Part shown: positions 34,590 to 45,865 of the stretch, in pieces
Numbering within the stretch: the first letter of the stretch is position 1
How the letters are laid out: each line of letters opens with the position of its first letter
NCBI RefSeq assembly: GCF_027887165.1
Contig: NC_077232.1
Span: 81,761,399-81,825,398 of the forward strand
DNA length: 64,000 nucleotides
DNA from: Monodelphis domestica
Taxonomy: Eukaryota; Chordata; Mammalia; Didelphimorphia; Didelphidae
Reading direction: 5' to 3'
Position numbers and translations under genes: made by a program
Notes under the pieces: model-generated
Told to the model about the DNA's origin: nothing
Database searches by the model: none
Seen by the model: only the letters and a program-made list of their open reading frames with translations

Positions 34590-34815
34590 CTAGATTTAAG
34601 TGAGGCAGAGTTACACAAAGTTGTCAGCTTCACTCTCTCTTCCAGAATCATCGAAGTCCAACGGCAAGACAAAAGTCAGGATGACTGGAGATGGACTAGG
34701 ATGCTGTGGATGATACAGTGTAGCTGCTGAGCATGCTCCATTTTCTTGGAGCCACAGATGAAGAGTTGGGTGACAGAAAGACACCAAAGGTGGATAAGAA
34801 GTCCTGAAAAGAGTT
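34590..34815 (+). repeat. Interspersed repeat of unnamed type
   Basis: 'GAGGCAGAGTTACACAAAGT', 'CTTCACTCTCTCTTCCAGAA' and 'GACAAAAGTCAGGATGACTG' look like an interspersed marsupial repeat I have seen but cannot name. 34308-34589 is unassigned. Confidence 0.35.
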
Positions 34816-35019
34816 TTGTAAGCCCTTACACTAGAAGTGCTAGTCCTCCTTGAACAACTCATCATTTTCTGTCTGTCTCCTCTCTCTTTCCCTGTCTGTC
34901 TGTCTCTCTCACCTGTTTTCAAATCTGACAGTGTCTGCCTTAACGACATTCAACATTACTCGTCTATTCTTCAAGTCTTTCCTCTCTCCAATTTATTCTC
35001 ACACAACTGCCAAAATTAT

Positions 35020-35700
35020 TATTATTTTAAAAAGAATAAGTCTGACTCTATCCATTGTTTGTCTTCCACTCTCCAGTGAATTTTGGCGGTTCTCTAGTAC
35101 CATTAGGTTCCAAAGTAAACTTCTCTTAAAGTCTTTTAGAACCTGGTTCCATTTTGCTTTTCCAGTCTTATTACACATTTCTCACCTTCCCACATACAAT
35201 AGAATTGGTCTCCTTAGTGTTTCTCATACAGGATGTCCTGCATCTTATTTCACCTCCATTGCAATGTCTGTCCCTGATCTGTGGAATGCACTTTTCCCTC
35301 CCTTCAACTTCTTAGAATTTCTAGTATTCTTCAAGTCTCAACTCAAAGGCCACCTCCAATCAGAAGATGTTCCTAATCTCATCAGCTGCTAATGACTCTC
35401 CTAATTCCAATTGCCAATTGTATCTATTTGTACATTCTTATATATGTTCATACTGTGTCCTTTGATTAGACTATAAGCTAATTATCTTAATTCCAGTGCC
35501 TTTCTTCTGCTAATTATTTCTTCTTTATCCTGTATCCATAACTTGTTTTGTATATATTACTTTGCATGTTGCCTCTCCCATTAGATGATAAAATCTTTGA
35601 AGGCAGGAATGCTATTTTTCTTTTTTCTCTTTATGTATTCCCAGGCAAAATGCTTTTACTCAAAATAGGTACTTAATAAATATTGATTGATTGATGATTA
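35020..35700 (+). mobile_element. L2 LINE 3' end
   Basis: The order follows the L2 3' consensus: 'TCTGTGGAATGCACTTTTCC', 'TTCTTCAAGTCTCAACTCAA', 'GGCCACCTCCAATCAGAAGA', 'CCATTAGATGATAAAATCTT' and 'TACTTAATAAATATTGATTG'. 35701-36109 has a second L2-like end near 35750 ('GGGCACTTAGTAAATGC') and is otherwise unassigned. Confidence 0.85.
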
Positions 35701-36125
35701 AAGGTAGGGATTATTTCACTTGTCTTTGGATCAAAGATATTTAGCTACCAGAGTGTTGGGCACTTAGTAAATGCTTGTTAGTTGACTGATTGTGGATGTA
35801 GGAGAAATCTGCAGAGGATGGAGGGTCACTTTTAACTTTTCTTTTTTTTAATGGGAGATGCCATTGGCAAAAGAACTCATCATAGTACATAGTTCAACAT
35901 AGTTCATAGACAACATTCTTGTTATGAGTATCTCTTAACTAATTTTGTTCTTAAATATCAGGCTCTCTCACTAGGACTATATGAGAAGCTTTTCTAGCAC
36001 AGCAGAACCTGCCAGATCTAGTGTTCTGTCAGCACATTTTTTGAGAAAACTTTCTATGCCACAATGAGCCATGAGACTGTAACTCTGTGTGAGGGTCAGA
36101 TTAAATAATATACATGTTGATTTTT

Positions 36126-36331
36126 AAAAAACCCTTACCTACTGTCTTAGAACCACTTAGAACCAATACTGTGTATTAGTTCTAAGGCAGAAGAGTGGTA
36201 AGGGGAAGGCAATGGGGGTTAAGTGACTTGCCCAGGGTCACACATCCAGGAAGGGCCTGAGGCCAGATTTGAACCCAGGACCTCCTGTCTCTGGACCTGG
36301 CTCTCAAACCATGAAACCATTCAGCTGCCCC
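36126..36331 (-). mobile_element. Full-length tRNA-derived SINE, antisense, 16-bp TSD
   Basis: ATACATGTTGATTTTT flanks it at 36110-36125 and 36332-36347. The complement of the head ('CAGCTGCCCC') lies at the right and the tail ('AAAAAACCCTTACC') at the left. It is well preserved. Confidence 0.95.
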
Positions 36332-36649
36332 ATACATGTTGATTTTTGACCAATCCCCCATGCCAGAAAACCCAGAATGTAGTATTAATGAGGTGTTAAA
36401 AATAACTATAAAGATATGGTGTAATGAAGTATAAATATCTTTCTGAGTATACAAAGAGTCATCCCAATGGATGATGGAAAAAGGGCTGTTGGGTAATCTC
36501 TGAAAATTTGTAAATTCTAAGGAATAAAGCCTCTGGAATGCTTTTGAAGCAGACCCCTGGACCAGGAGGAGGAGAGGAACAAAAAGTAATTTCTCTTTTA
36601 TCCCTCCTTCCATCCTTGTGCCCCTCCCTCCCCATCATTGGCGCTAGTG

Positions 36650-37893
36650 TGTAAATCTTGAAATTTCTCAGACTTATGAATGTTAAAAATTTCCACATTG
36701 GGGAATTCTCAATTGGAACAATTCCCTACTGGGAACATTCCCCATTTTGATGTGAGTACTCGCCAGGATCAGAAATGGGAGGACCTCTACTCCACCCGTA
36801 CTTAAGACTGCTTTAGGGGAGTAAACTCCTTGCTAAACAATGAAAGTACTTGGACCCATGCTTATCGATGAAGCAGGGAGTTCTTTGAGCCATGCCTGTT
36901 TTTAGAATTGATACAATGGGGTGCTAGGTACCTATAAAGGTCGGGCAACTTGTAAACTTGCCAGGAGCAAAGAGGTGAAAACTTACTCAGAGGTTTTCCT
37001 TGAGGAGATTAGTCGACTCAGCTGTGTTTTCTCTGGTTCAGATTTACTGAGGGGATTAGTCGACCCAGCTGTGTTTTCTCTGGTTCAGATTTACTGAGGG
37101 GATTAGTCGACTTAGCTGGGAATTTAGAATGGGCTGTCCTTTAGAAAACGTCTACGGTGATTGGTAGATGGAAGGACTTAGGGGAGGTGACATAAGAGAA
37201 AAACCCCTATATAAGAAAAAGACAGCCTCCTGGAGGGACGGACTTTTGAAGGAGAGATTTTTGGAGATACTTTTGGAGATGCTTTTGGAGAATCTCTTGA
37301 GAGAGGCTCTGGAGAAGGGAAGCTCTTGGAGGACAATCTCTAAGAAGGTCTCGCTGGAGCTCCTCTGAGGGGACTCTGTCCCTCTGGAGGCTCTTGAGAG
37401 AGGCCCTTTGAAAGAATCTCTGGCTGGAAGGCTCTTTGAGGAGGACTCTGGCTGGAACTCTCTCTGAGGAGACTCTGTCACTAGAATCCTTGTTTAGACA
37501 GACCTTGTGGTGAGTGATAAGAGACTGACTGACTGATCTCTCTCTCGTAAGACTCAGGTCTAGGCCATGTTGGCTTAAGGCCCCTTCATACTTATTTCCT
37601 TTTTCTCTCTTTCTCTCTTTTCTTTAATTCCTCATTGTATTATAAATTAAATTCTCTATAAAACCCAGTTGACTTGGGTAGATTCATAGTTGGGAATATT
37701 TCCCTGGGGACCACCTTATATTTGATTTAAAACAAGACACTGTGGTGAAAACATATTTCCTGAGGTCACAATTTACTCACCCACTATTATATTTACTACA
37801 ATTTATAACCTCAACCATTTAAACTCTTACAGTTTATGGCATTCACTCTTTTAACTGCCACAGTTTATGGCTTCACCAATTTTAATTATTACA
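36650..37893 (+). mobile_element. Solo LTR, class I ERV family 1, long variant (TSD AGTG)
   Basis: 1,244 bp, TGTAAATCTT..TTATTACA, flanked by AGTG at 36646-36649 and 37894-37897. TATATAAG at 37208-37215 and ATTAAA at 37646-37651 give a rightward orientation. U3 carries a 46-bp tandem repeat (about 37003-37113) and the region after the TATA box (about 37230-37460) is made of short CTCTTGAGAGAGG-like units. The end holds two copies of 'CAGTTTATGGC', a motif shared in complement with other family members. Confidence 0.92.
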
Positions 37894-38071
37894 AGTGTCC
37901 CAGAGAACCTTGACCAATGGGAGACATCCCCTCCAGCAATTCAACAGTTCAGCTGGAGAGAGTTTGAGACAAAATTGAGGGAGTGGAGAATCACTCTCCA
38001 AGTAAGTGTGGATACACAAAAAAGGTCCCTGCAGGGAATAAGCAGCTTTGAGGAATGGCACTCCTGGTATT

Positions 38072-38690
38072 GTTGTGGGGGTGAAGAGGTTTACCCCTTG
38101 GGTTCCAGAAGGATACTTTTCTGCAAGAATGCAAGACTCCAAAACTTAGTTTAAAAATAAAAAGAGAAATTTATTAATTTAGAAAGATATGTTGAGAATG
38201 GCCAGGAGGATAGTGCAGGTGGAACAGTAAGATGGAAGGCTGCTCCCTGGGAGGACAGCATGGATGTCCCCCAGATGACATCACTTCTGGGGATTTTATA
38301 CTCTTTACAACAGATGCTGTGTCATGGTGAGAACCTGACTCTTTAAGGGTAAACCCTCAGGCATTTGGTCAGGGGTTTGGCCATCTGGCTGGGGTCTACT
38401 TGGAGACATAGAGGATGACCCTTATAAAAGATTCTTTAGTTTTAGGGAACCGACAGATGTCTGAGATACAGCCTGATAGTATCGAGGTGTAGCCTGAAGG
38501 TGCATCTCTGTCCATCTTAAATCTAAAGGAGGATCTCAGCATTTTATAGGAGTTATTAGATGTTTTGGGTTTGGAATCATGAGGATGTAAGGGAGAAAAG
38601 GAATTTCCCTGATAATAGTTTGCCTGAGTTTCTGGGGGTGCAATGCCCATGTCAGTATCAATCAGTCAATGAAAATAAAGTTATAAATGC
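38072..38690 (-). mobile_element. Probable LTR of a third type, minus orientation
   Basis: On the minus strand TATAAAA near 38297 is followed by an AATAAA-type signal near 38172 and a U5-like end at about 38072. Right edge and target duplication are not clear. 38691-39079 to its right and 37898-38071 to its left are unassigned. Confidence 0.4.
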
Positions 38691-39079
38691 CTACTGTAGA
38701 GGGCCAGCTCTGGCCTCAAGAGCTAGTCCCAGCGAATGAGAGGGAGCTACGGTGGGGTTTAGACATCAGGAACCCACCTGAGAAGTTCAGGAAAACCCCA
38801 AGAGAAGGTGATGAAGAAAGGAAGGGCATCCAGGTCCTTTGGGACTAGGAGATGGAAATTGCCTTGTCCCACACCCCTCAAATGTGTACTTCATTCTCTA
38901 CCATCTTGAAGTTTGAAACTACTCTTCACACGACACTTAGTTTGTAGGAGAATGTAACCAGGGTTGATGGAACTGATGTCTTACCATCTATCTCAGCAAA
39001 AGCCTTTGCTAAGAGCTAACTGTGTATGCTAACTGATTATTTAAAAAACTACACCAAAGGGGGAAGTGTGTTTCACTAT

Positions 39080-39310
39080 AAAAATGACCTGGATTTGGAG
39101 TTAGGTAGAGACCCAAGTTCAAATCTAGCCTCAAGCACTTAGTCCCTGTGGGACTCTGGGTAAATCACTTAACCTCTCTTGCCCCAGTTTTCTCATCTGT
39201 AAAATGGGGATTAATAATAATGCCTGCCTCCCAAGGATCAATGAGATAATCATTGTGAATCTTTTAGCTCAGTGCCTATAACATTGTAAGGAATTAATAA
39301 ATGCTTATTT
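39080..39310 (+). mobile_element. MIR SINE, full core and L2-like end
   Basis: 'GTTCAAATCTAGCCTCAAGC', 'GACTCTGGGTAAATCACTTA', 'TTTCTCATCTGTAAAATGGG' and 'GGAATTAATAAATGCTTATT' follow MIR from the core to the 3' end. Confidence 0.9.
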
Positions 39311-39404
39311 CCTTGTTTCTCTAAATCTCTTTCTTCTTATCTGTGAAAAGAGAGGGTTAGACTAGATGACCTTTGCAGCCGACCTTGCAGGTATAATTCT
39401 TAAG

Positions 39405-40295
39405 TGTTACAATTAAAAGAGTTGTTGGCATAAACTGTGACAATTAAAGTAGTGGTTGGCATAAACTGTGACAATGGAAATATGGTTTCAAATAAAAAAT
39501 ATAGTGGTCGCCAGGGAAAAATTCCCAAATATGAAATATACCCAAGTCAGCTGGGTTTTTATGGAGATTTTAATTATACAAATAAAGAATTAATGAAAGA
39601 GAGAGAGAGAATAAGAGGAAACAATGAGAAAAGGGCTAGGCTAGCCCAGGCTAGCCTAGGCCAGCCTATGCCCCAGCCCTAAGAGAGAGATCAGTCAGTC
39701 TTTAATCTACTCACCACAAGATTTGCCCCAAGCAAGATTCTAATGTTCAGAGAGACCCACCAGTTCAGCTCCTGAGCTCCACTTCAGCTTCCAAGGATGA
39801 ATTCCGCTTTGGCAAGCTGCATCCTCAGAGAGAGTTTTTTCAGAGAGCATCCTTTCTCTCAGCTTCGGCCTCCTTTTAAAGAGAATTTTCTCCTATGTCA
39901 CCTCCCCACATCTACCACTTCTCACATCTACCAATCATGGTAGATGTTTTCCAAAGCACAGACCATTCTTAATTCACACCTGAGTAGACTAAACTTTTGA
40001 GTAAGTTCACACCTCTTTGCCCCTTACAAGTTTGCAAGTTGCCTGACCTTCATAGGTACTTAGCACCTCCCTAAAAATAGACTTAGCTTAAGGCTTTTGC
40101 TTCACTATAAGTATGAGTTAAGTACTTTTTCATTGTTCAGTAAAGAGTTTACAACTTTATTTTCCCCTAAAGTATGATTAAGTATGAGTGGAGTAGAGTT
40201 CTCACAATCCTGACTAAGTCCCTTCATTGTTTAAAATGGGGAATGGTGTTAACCAAATCTTATGAAGTAGGGTCTGAGAATTTTTAAGATTCACA
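39405..40295 (-). mobile_element. Solo LTR, class I ERV family 1 (TSD TAAG)
   Basis: 891 bp, TGTTACAATT..AGATTCACA, flanked by TAAG at 39401-39404 and 40296-40299. It shows the family marks 'GGCATAAACTGTGACAATTA' (twice), 'GTGGTCGCCAGGGAA' and 'AGTCAGCTGGGTTTTTATGG'. A short GA tract lies near 39600. 40300-40654 to the right is unassigned. Confidence 0.92.
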
Positions 40296-40654
40296 TAAGT
40301 GCAGGGCATTGTGTTAAGTGGTTGGGAAGACAGAAAGGCTGAGCAGGGCTAGAAGACAAGAATACTTCAGGGACCCATGATTTTATCTCTCCAGTGATTA
40401 AGATCAAAACTCCTCCACACTTTTCATGAGTGGCTGTGGCTAAAAAAAAAAAAAGTTAATCTCCAGATAGCTAAGCCTCTAGTTATAAGAGACACCCATT
40501 CCATCCCTGAGCCTGAACTTTGGGAGCTTTTTTTTGGGGGGGAGCTTTATAGGATCTACCAGAGGGGGTACTTCAGTGGCATTGCTTTGGAGGACCCAGG
40601 ATCTAGTGTGGGGAAGACTCTCAGGACAAAAAAACCCAAAATTATACTGAAAGA

Positions 40655-40890
40655 ATGATAAATTACATTTTTAGTGCTTTAGGGTTACTAAAAGTATCCA
40701 AAGTATAAGAATGATTTTCTTTACGACAATTCCGTTAGGTAGCAAGTAAGTACAAGGATTATTATCTCCATTTTATAGTTGAAGGAAATAAAGCTCAGAG
40801 ACATCTTGATAAACTATCAGAGTCAGCAGTCTAAAACTACGGTCCTTGGACTCTAAATCCAGACCTTTTTCTTCTACTGCACTCTAGAAC
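40655..40890 (-). mobile_element. MIR/THER-type SINE, antisense
   Basis: 'ATTATCTCCATTTTATAGTT', 'GAAGGAAATAAAGCTCAGAG' and 'TGGACTCTAAATCCAGACCT' are the complement of a MIR-type core. Confidence 0.65.
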
Positions 40891-41169
40891 CTACATACTC
40901 ATCCAGTGGGGAAAAAAAGAGAGCTCAAATACTCATCCAGTGCAGAGTCCAGGTAGGAAGCACAAATCAAATAATTTTAATTAAATTAATTAGTTAATTA
41001 ATTTAATTGAAATATAATAGCATAAAAAATATCAGACAAGACCATGTAATGAGCCCTCCCCGCCCAAAACAAATGGAAGACTCTTTTATGTGCTCATGGG
41101 CCAGTAGGGAGAAGAAAAACATTCTTTCCAGGGAAATTCATGCTTTACATATAAATAAGATGATCCCTC

Positions 41170-41460
41170 CCGCCTCCTAAGGATTATATGAAGTGATACA
41201 AAGTGAAGTGAGCAGAATCAGGAGAACATCATACACAGTAACAGCAATAATGTATGATGATCAACTGGGAATGACTTAGCTATTATCAGTAAGGGATTTG
41301 GGAGGAAAAAGGCAATCAACTGCTATAAAAAGAACTGATGTAGACTGAAGCATAACATTTTTCATCTTTTTCCTCCATGAATTTTTCTATAGTGGCTTCC
41401 TTCACATTTTACGGATTTCATTTTTTACATTTAAAACCATGATTCTGAGAAAGGGTCCAT
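41170..41460 (+). mobile_element. L1 3' end fragment
   Basis: 'GAAGTGATACAAAGTGAAGT', 'GAGCAGAATCAGGAGAACAT' and 'AAAGAACTGATGTAGACTGA' are L1 tail. 40891-41169 and 41461-41737 are unassigned. Confidence 0.8.
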
Positions 41461-42626
41461 AGGCTCTAGTAGGCTGCTAAAGGGGTCAAGGGCCCAAAAA
41501 GATATTCAGAACCCAGTTCCAAGGTGAGGGAAAGTTGCCTTGCTCTTTGGTGGGGTCACCCTTTGGGTCTGCTCTTCTCCTCTTAAAGGGTCATTTATTG
41601 AAGCCCTGCCAGCAAAGTCACCATTCATTGAATCTCTGTATCAATAACGGTTAGCACTAAAGCTCTTCTTCCCCTCACCACTGGACAAGATCTCTGGCTG
41701 CTGCCTCTTTACTTTCTGCCCCCCACCCACTGAAGCTCTGGGGCAGTGAGGTGCTGAAGGGATAGAGTGCTTGGGTTGGAGTCAGGAAGATTTGAATTTT
41801 AATATGGCCTAAGACTAGCTGGATGACCCTGGGCAAGTCACTAAATCCCATTTGCCTTAGTTTCCTCTTCTATAAAATGAACTTGAAAAGGAAATGGCAA
41901 ATTACTCCAGTATCTTTGCCAAGAAAACCTCAGATGGGGTGTTAAATTTAAATGTGGTTGGACTCTGAATATTTATATAGGTGGTCACCTGGGCTTTAAT
42001 TTATAAATCCCAAAATGAATTACTAAAGTAAATGGAATTTTTGGTAGTTTATTTACAATAGAGGGAAGATATTAAGAAATGAGAGAGAGAAAACTCTGGC
42101 TTCTCTGAGCCAGGTAGAATTTCTAAGGCCCTAATCAGAGAAAAGAGTCTCAATATGATGGGCCTTTCTTGAAGATTTTACACATCTGAGAAAGGCAGGG
42201 TTCCTTAGTCAGTCTTTCACTCACCAATGGTGACCGTCTAAATGGAAAGAAGTCTGGGTGTCTGTCTCAAGGGTCTGTCTGACAGTCTCTCCAGTCCAAC
42301 TCTGAGTCAGAGATCTTCCATCAAATTCAAGCCCAAGAGGCTGATCCTCCAGTCCCACTCTGAGTCAGAGATCCTCCATCCAACTCAAATCTCAAATAGA
42401 ATGTATCTTCTTCTGGTCTCTGATCCTCTTTTTAAAGATCTTTTTCTCTTGTGTCACCTCCCCTAAATTTCACGTTTACCAATCATAGCAGACACTTTTC
42501 TCCAGGACTGCCCACTCTTTAGTTCACATCTTCTTTGGTTAGATTATACCTTTTGGGTTACTTAACACCTTTTTTGGTGAGTTCAACTTTTGTAGTTACT
42601 TAACACCTTTTTTGTAGTTAGAATGG

Positions 42627-42988
42627 TGTAAAATTGAGATTTGAACTCTGGACTTCAATACCCATAAGCCCTTGCTCCGCTTCCCCAAAATGCTTTGTAA
42701 TCCCACGGAATTCTGAGGTGGGTGAGATCGAGAAGGTATTTAAGCTGATTACAAAGGCTTTTGAGCTCTCTCTCTTGGACTTCTGTTTTGGGGCAGACGT
42801 GGCTCTTTCCATAATGTAGGTGAGGTCTTGTCTAGGCCTCTGGCCTAGGCACGTTTTCCTTATCCTGTATTTTCTTTAATCCTTAATCCTTAATAAACCT
42901 CTAAAAACATATAATACTCCTTGCAGAGAGAAACAAATTTCTATCTGCCTCAGTCTCCCATAGTCTCCCCTAAATTTTAACTGTTACA
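42627..42988 (+). repeat. ERV B left LTR
   Basis: 362 bp, TGTAAAATTG..GTTACA, with TATTTAAG near 42738 and AATAAA near 42892. Paired with 45348-45710. Confidence 0.95.
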
Positions 42989-45347
42989 GTATGGCAACCA
43001 CTAGATTGGATGAGAACTTCTCAAATTTTTTAGCCTAGATAATGATTTTTTAAAAGCCACATTTCTCCAAGATGCTCTTTAGAAAACCATCTTGATCAGC
43101 TCCAGCCTAGCCCTTACCACTCTGCCTTCTGACAATAGACATTTAAATGGATAAATCCCCAAGGAACTTTGAAGAGACTAAAGGCTATATTTTAAGGCAT
43201 TTCAGACTCCAATGGTTTATAAAAACTCTCTGTATTTCTATTGCATTTTTTGTTATGGTTTTACTTTGTGATTTTAAATTCATAATTACTGGATTGAATA
43301 TTATTCTGTTACACTGAAGGTTGATTGCATTTATTTTAAATGTACTGAGTTAACTACTGTTAAATTCTGTTGTTTTCCCCCTATAACTGTGCTGAAAAAA
43401 TATTATTGAATAAGCCCATATATGAAAAAACAATTCTTTTATTTTGCCTTTGTAAAATTGTCATAGAGATAGATGGACTTCTTCAGAACTGGTTATAATT
43501 GTATAACAATCTTTGGAAAATTTAATGTGCTAAATATCTCAACTGATTTAAGGGTTTTTTAAATATGATTTTTGTAATTTTTTTTAACAATCTCTGGTTA
43601 TTTTTGCCTGCCCCTACCACGAGGTAAGGCCCATTCTAGTAGCTGAAGTGAAATACATTTTATAACCCCCCAACCTTCCCACACGTGAATGGAAGTTGGG
43701 CAGTTAATCTCAGGGCATTTATACCCCTAAAAAGCCTCCAAAAAAGGAGCATCCCTTTATTTATACTCTTCAGCTCACTACTTTACTTGCACCAGAATGA
43801 TATATAGATTTCTTGATTATGTTCTTAACCCAAGATGAGTTTTACTTTGTTTTAAAAAATATGTTTATTACCAAGGTTGAAAGATTGCTATGTTTGCAAA
43901 AATTGTGACAAATATCCATCAATTCATAGGCTTTTAAAAAAATGCCATACAGCAACTTATGTGAAATATGAAAGTGTGTTTGTTTGCTATTGTAATTAAT
44001 TGGGGATTTTGATAACTACATATTTGTACTACTGTATTTTTAAAGATGAAAAAATTGTTAACCTTGTTCAATTCATTTGCCTTCTGCTCACAGTGAGCAT
44101 GGCCAGATATTAAGAGGAAATGGATCTCATTTTTGGTGAGAAAGCCTTGCATTTTATATTTTCCCAGCTGACACAGTGTCAATGATTATAAGCTATATTT
44201 TTGAATTTTTAAACACTTTTATTATATTTTTCTTGCATGTGCAATATACTATTTGTTTTTTTATTATTTTTTCTCTCCTTTTTTATATTTGAAGCACATG
44301 TCACCAGTATTAAGATTTTCTTTAATTTTTTATTTTCAGCACTACAAGTTTAAGATGCATTCGCTAATGCATGCCCAAAAAAACTAGAGACTATAAAAAT
44401 GATGCCACTAATTATTTTAAAAATTATGGGACTTTGCTTAATGATTCTGTCTGATTCCAGGACAAGATATACACACAAGAGCCATTGCACAGAGTCAAAG
44501 GAAAGCCAATCTAGGATGGATTGACGCACTTCTAGGCCAATACAAAGGTCTTGAACCTAGTGTGAAGACTCGAGGTTACTATGTTTATCATTGCTAGATA
44601 TAGGCTTTCCTTGTGTCCACACTCACTCTGAAGATACTCACAGACGAGTATCCCCAAACTTTGTCTCCCATAATCTGGTCCCTTTTTTTTCTGCCTCTCA
44701 TAGTATAGTAACTTTCTGTAGTCCTGGCTACTGACTGGGTAAATGCATAATTGCTTAGATCATTTTGATTGGGCCCTGATTCAAGGACCTGTTGTAGATT
44801 TATTTTCCTTTTACTTGGAATTTTTACTCATAAGACTTTGATAGTCTATATTTTCATCCAGAAATTTTTCTTTTTTATTTGGATTTTTCTGATATCCTTT
44901 TAATATCTCTTGCCAATTGATTCATATATCTCATACCTCAGCCATGCATTCCCAAGTGATTCTGTATTTGTCAATTACCCTCTTAACGGGGGAATGTAAA
45001 AAATATCATTATTTAAATTGCAAAGTTTAAATTCCTTTTGAGAAGAATTTTAGGTAAAGAAGATGCTACCTCTCTGAATCCAGAACTGAACTGTTGGAGA
45101 AGCCACCATGAAGAAGCCTCCAGACCACAAGTTGCACAAAATTGAACTTTGGGTGTGGTTGATTGAACATTTATTTCTATGTGTATACTTTCATGCCAAA
45201 GCCCCCTAACTGGCTTTTTGTCAACGCGTCAGCAATTATTGGTTTTGTTTTTTTTCTTATCCTCAAATTATTGTAATCTTCAAATTGATTATATTTTTAT
45301 GATCCTTTGGGGAAGGACTTCTTCCCAGAGGATCAAACGGGGCGGAA

Positions 45348-45710
45348 TGTAAAATTGAGATTTGAATTCTGGACTTCAATCCCCACAAGCCCTTGCTCCA
45401 CTTCCCCAAAATGCTTTGTAATCCCATGGAATTCTGAGGTGGGTGAGATCGAGAAGGTATTTAAGCTGATTACAAAGGCTTTTGAGCTCTCTCTCTTGGA
45501 CTTCTGTTTTGGGGCAGACATGGCTCTTTCCATAATGTAGGTGAGGTCTTGTCTAGGCCTCTGGCCTAGGCACGTTTTCCTTATCCTGTATTTTCTTTAA
45601 TCCTTAATCCTTAATAAACCTCTAAAAACATATAATACTCCTTGCAGAGAGAAACAAATTTCTATCTGCCTCAGTCTCCCCATAGTCTCCCCTAAATTTT
45701 AACTGTTACA
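45348..45710 (+). repeat. ERV B right LTR
   Basis: 363 bp and about 98.3 % identical to the left LTR. Half of the substitutions between them are at CpG sites, the most mutable positions, which argues for a young insertion. Confidence 0.95.
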
Positions 45711-45865
45711 ATGGGTAGATCTACTTAAAATACTGAGTTATTACCATTTGGGGATTAAAATCTAAAATTAGATTGTGGGTTACAATTCAATCTTCCCAAT
45801 AAAGGAAGAGCTAAGTACCTTGATTGTTATAATCAGGAGATAGCTAAATCCAGTCTTCACAGGGG

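Larger units (their letters stand above)
42627..45710 (+). mobile_element. Non-autonomous ERV/LTR element 'B', both LTRs present (TSD ATGG)
   Basis: This is a 3,084-bp element with LTRs of about 362 bp at 42627-42988 and 45348-45710, both TGTAAAATTG..ACTGTTACA. ATGG flanks it at 42623-42626 and 45711-45714. Each LTR has TATTTAAG and AATAAA. The interior (2.36 kb) begins with a TGG-type primer-site-like sequence at 42992 and ends in a purine-rich 'ACGGGGCGGAA'. I see no gag, pol or env resemblance in it. The LTRs differ by six substitutions and one indel (about 1.7 %), implying a few million years at a usual mammalian neutral rate. It looks structurally whole but is non-coding, so other elements must have supplied its proteins. 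Confidence 0.9.
41940..45861 (-). mobile_element. LTR 'A' (class I, family 1 relative), split by ERV B; TSD GGGG
   Basis: The two parts are 41940-42626 and 45715-45861 (about 834 bp in all), starting TGTTAAATTT and ending AGTCTTCACA. GGGG precedes it (41936-41939) and follows it (45862-45865). ERV B sits inside with a 4-bp duplication. It belongs to a subfamily close to the LTR at 59.0 kb. Confidence 0.85.

Noticed and set aside
37003-37113. CRISPR-like array
   Set aside because: The units are adjacent tandem repeats without unique spacers inside a retroviral LTR of a mammalian genome.
43934-44182. 82-codon antisense frame inside ERV B
   Set aside because: AT-rich, no resemblance to gag, pol, env or any host protein; within chance for this composition.
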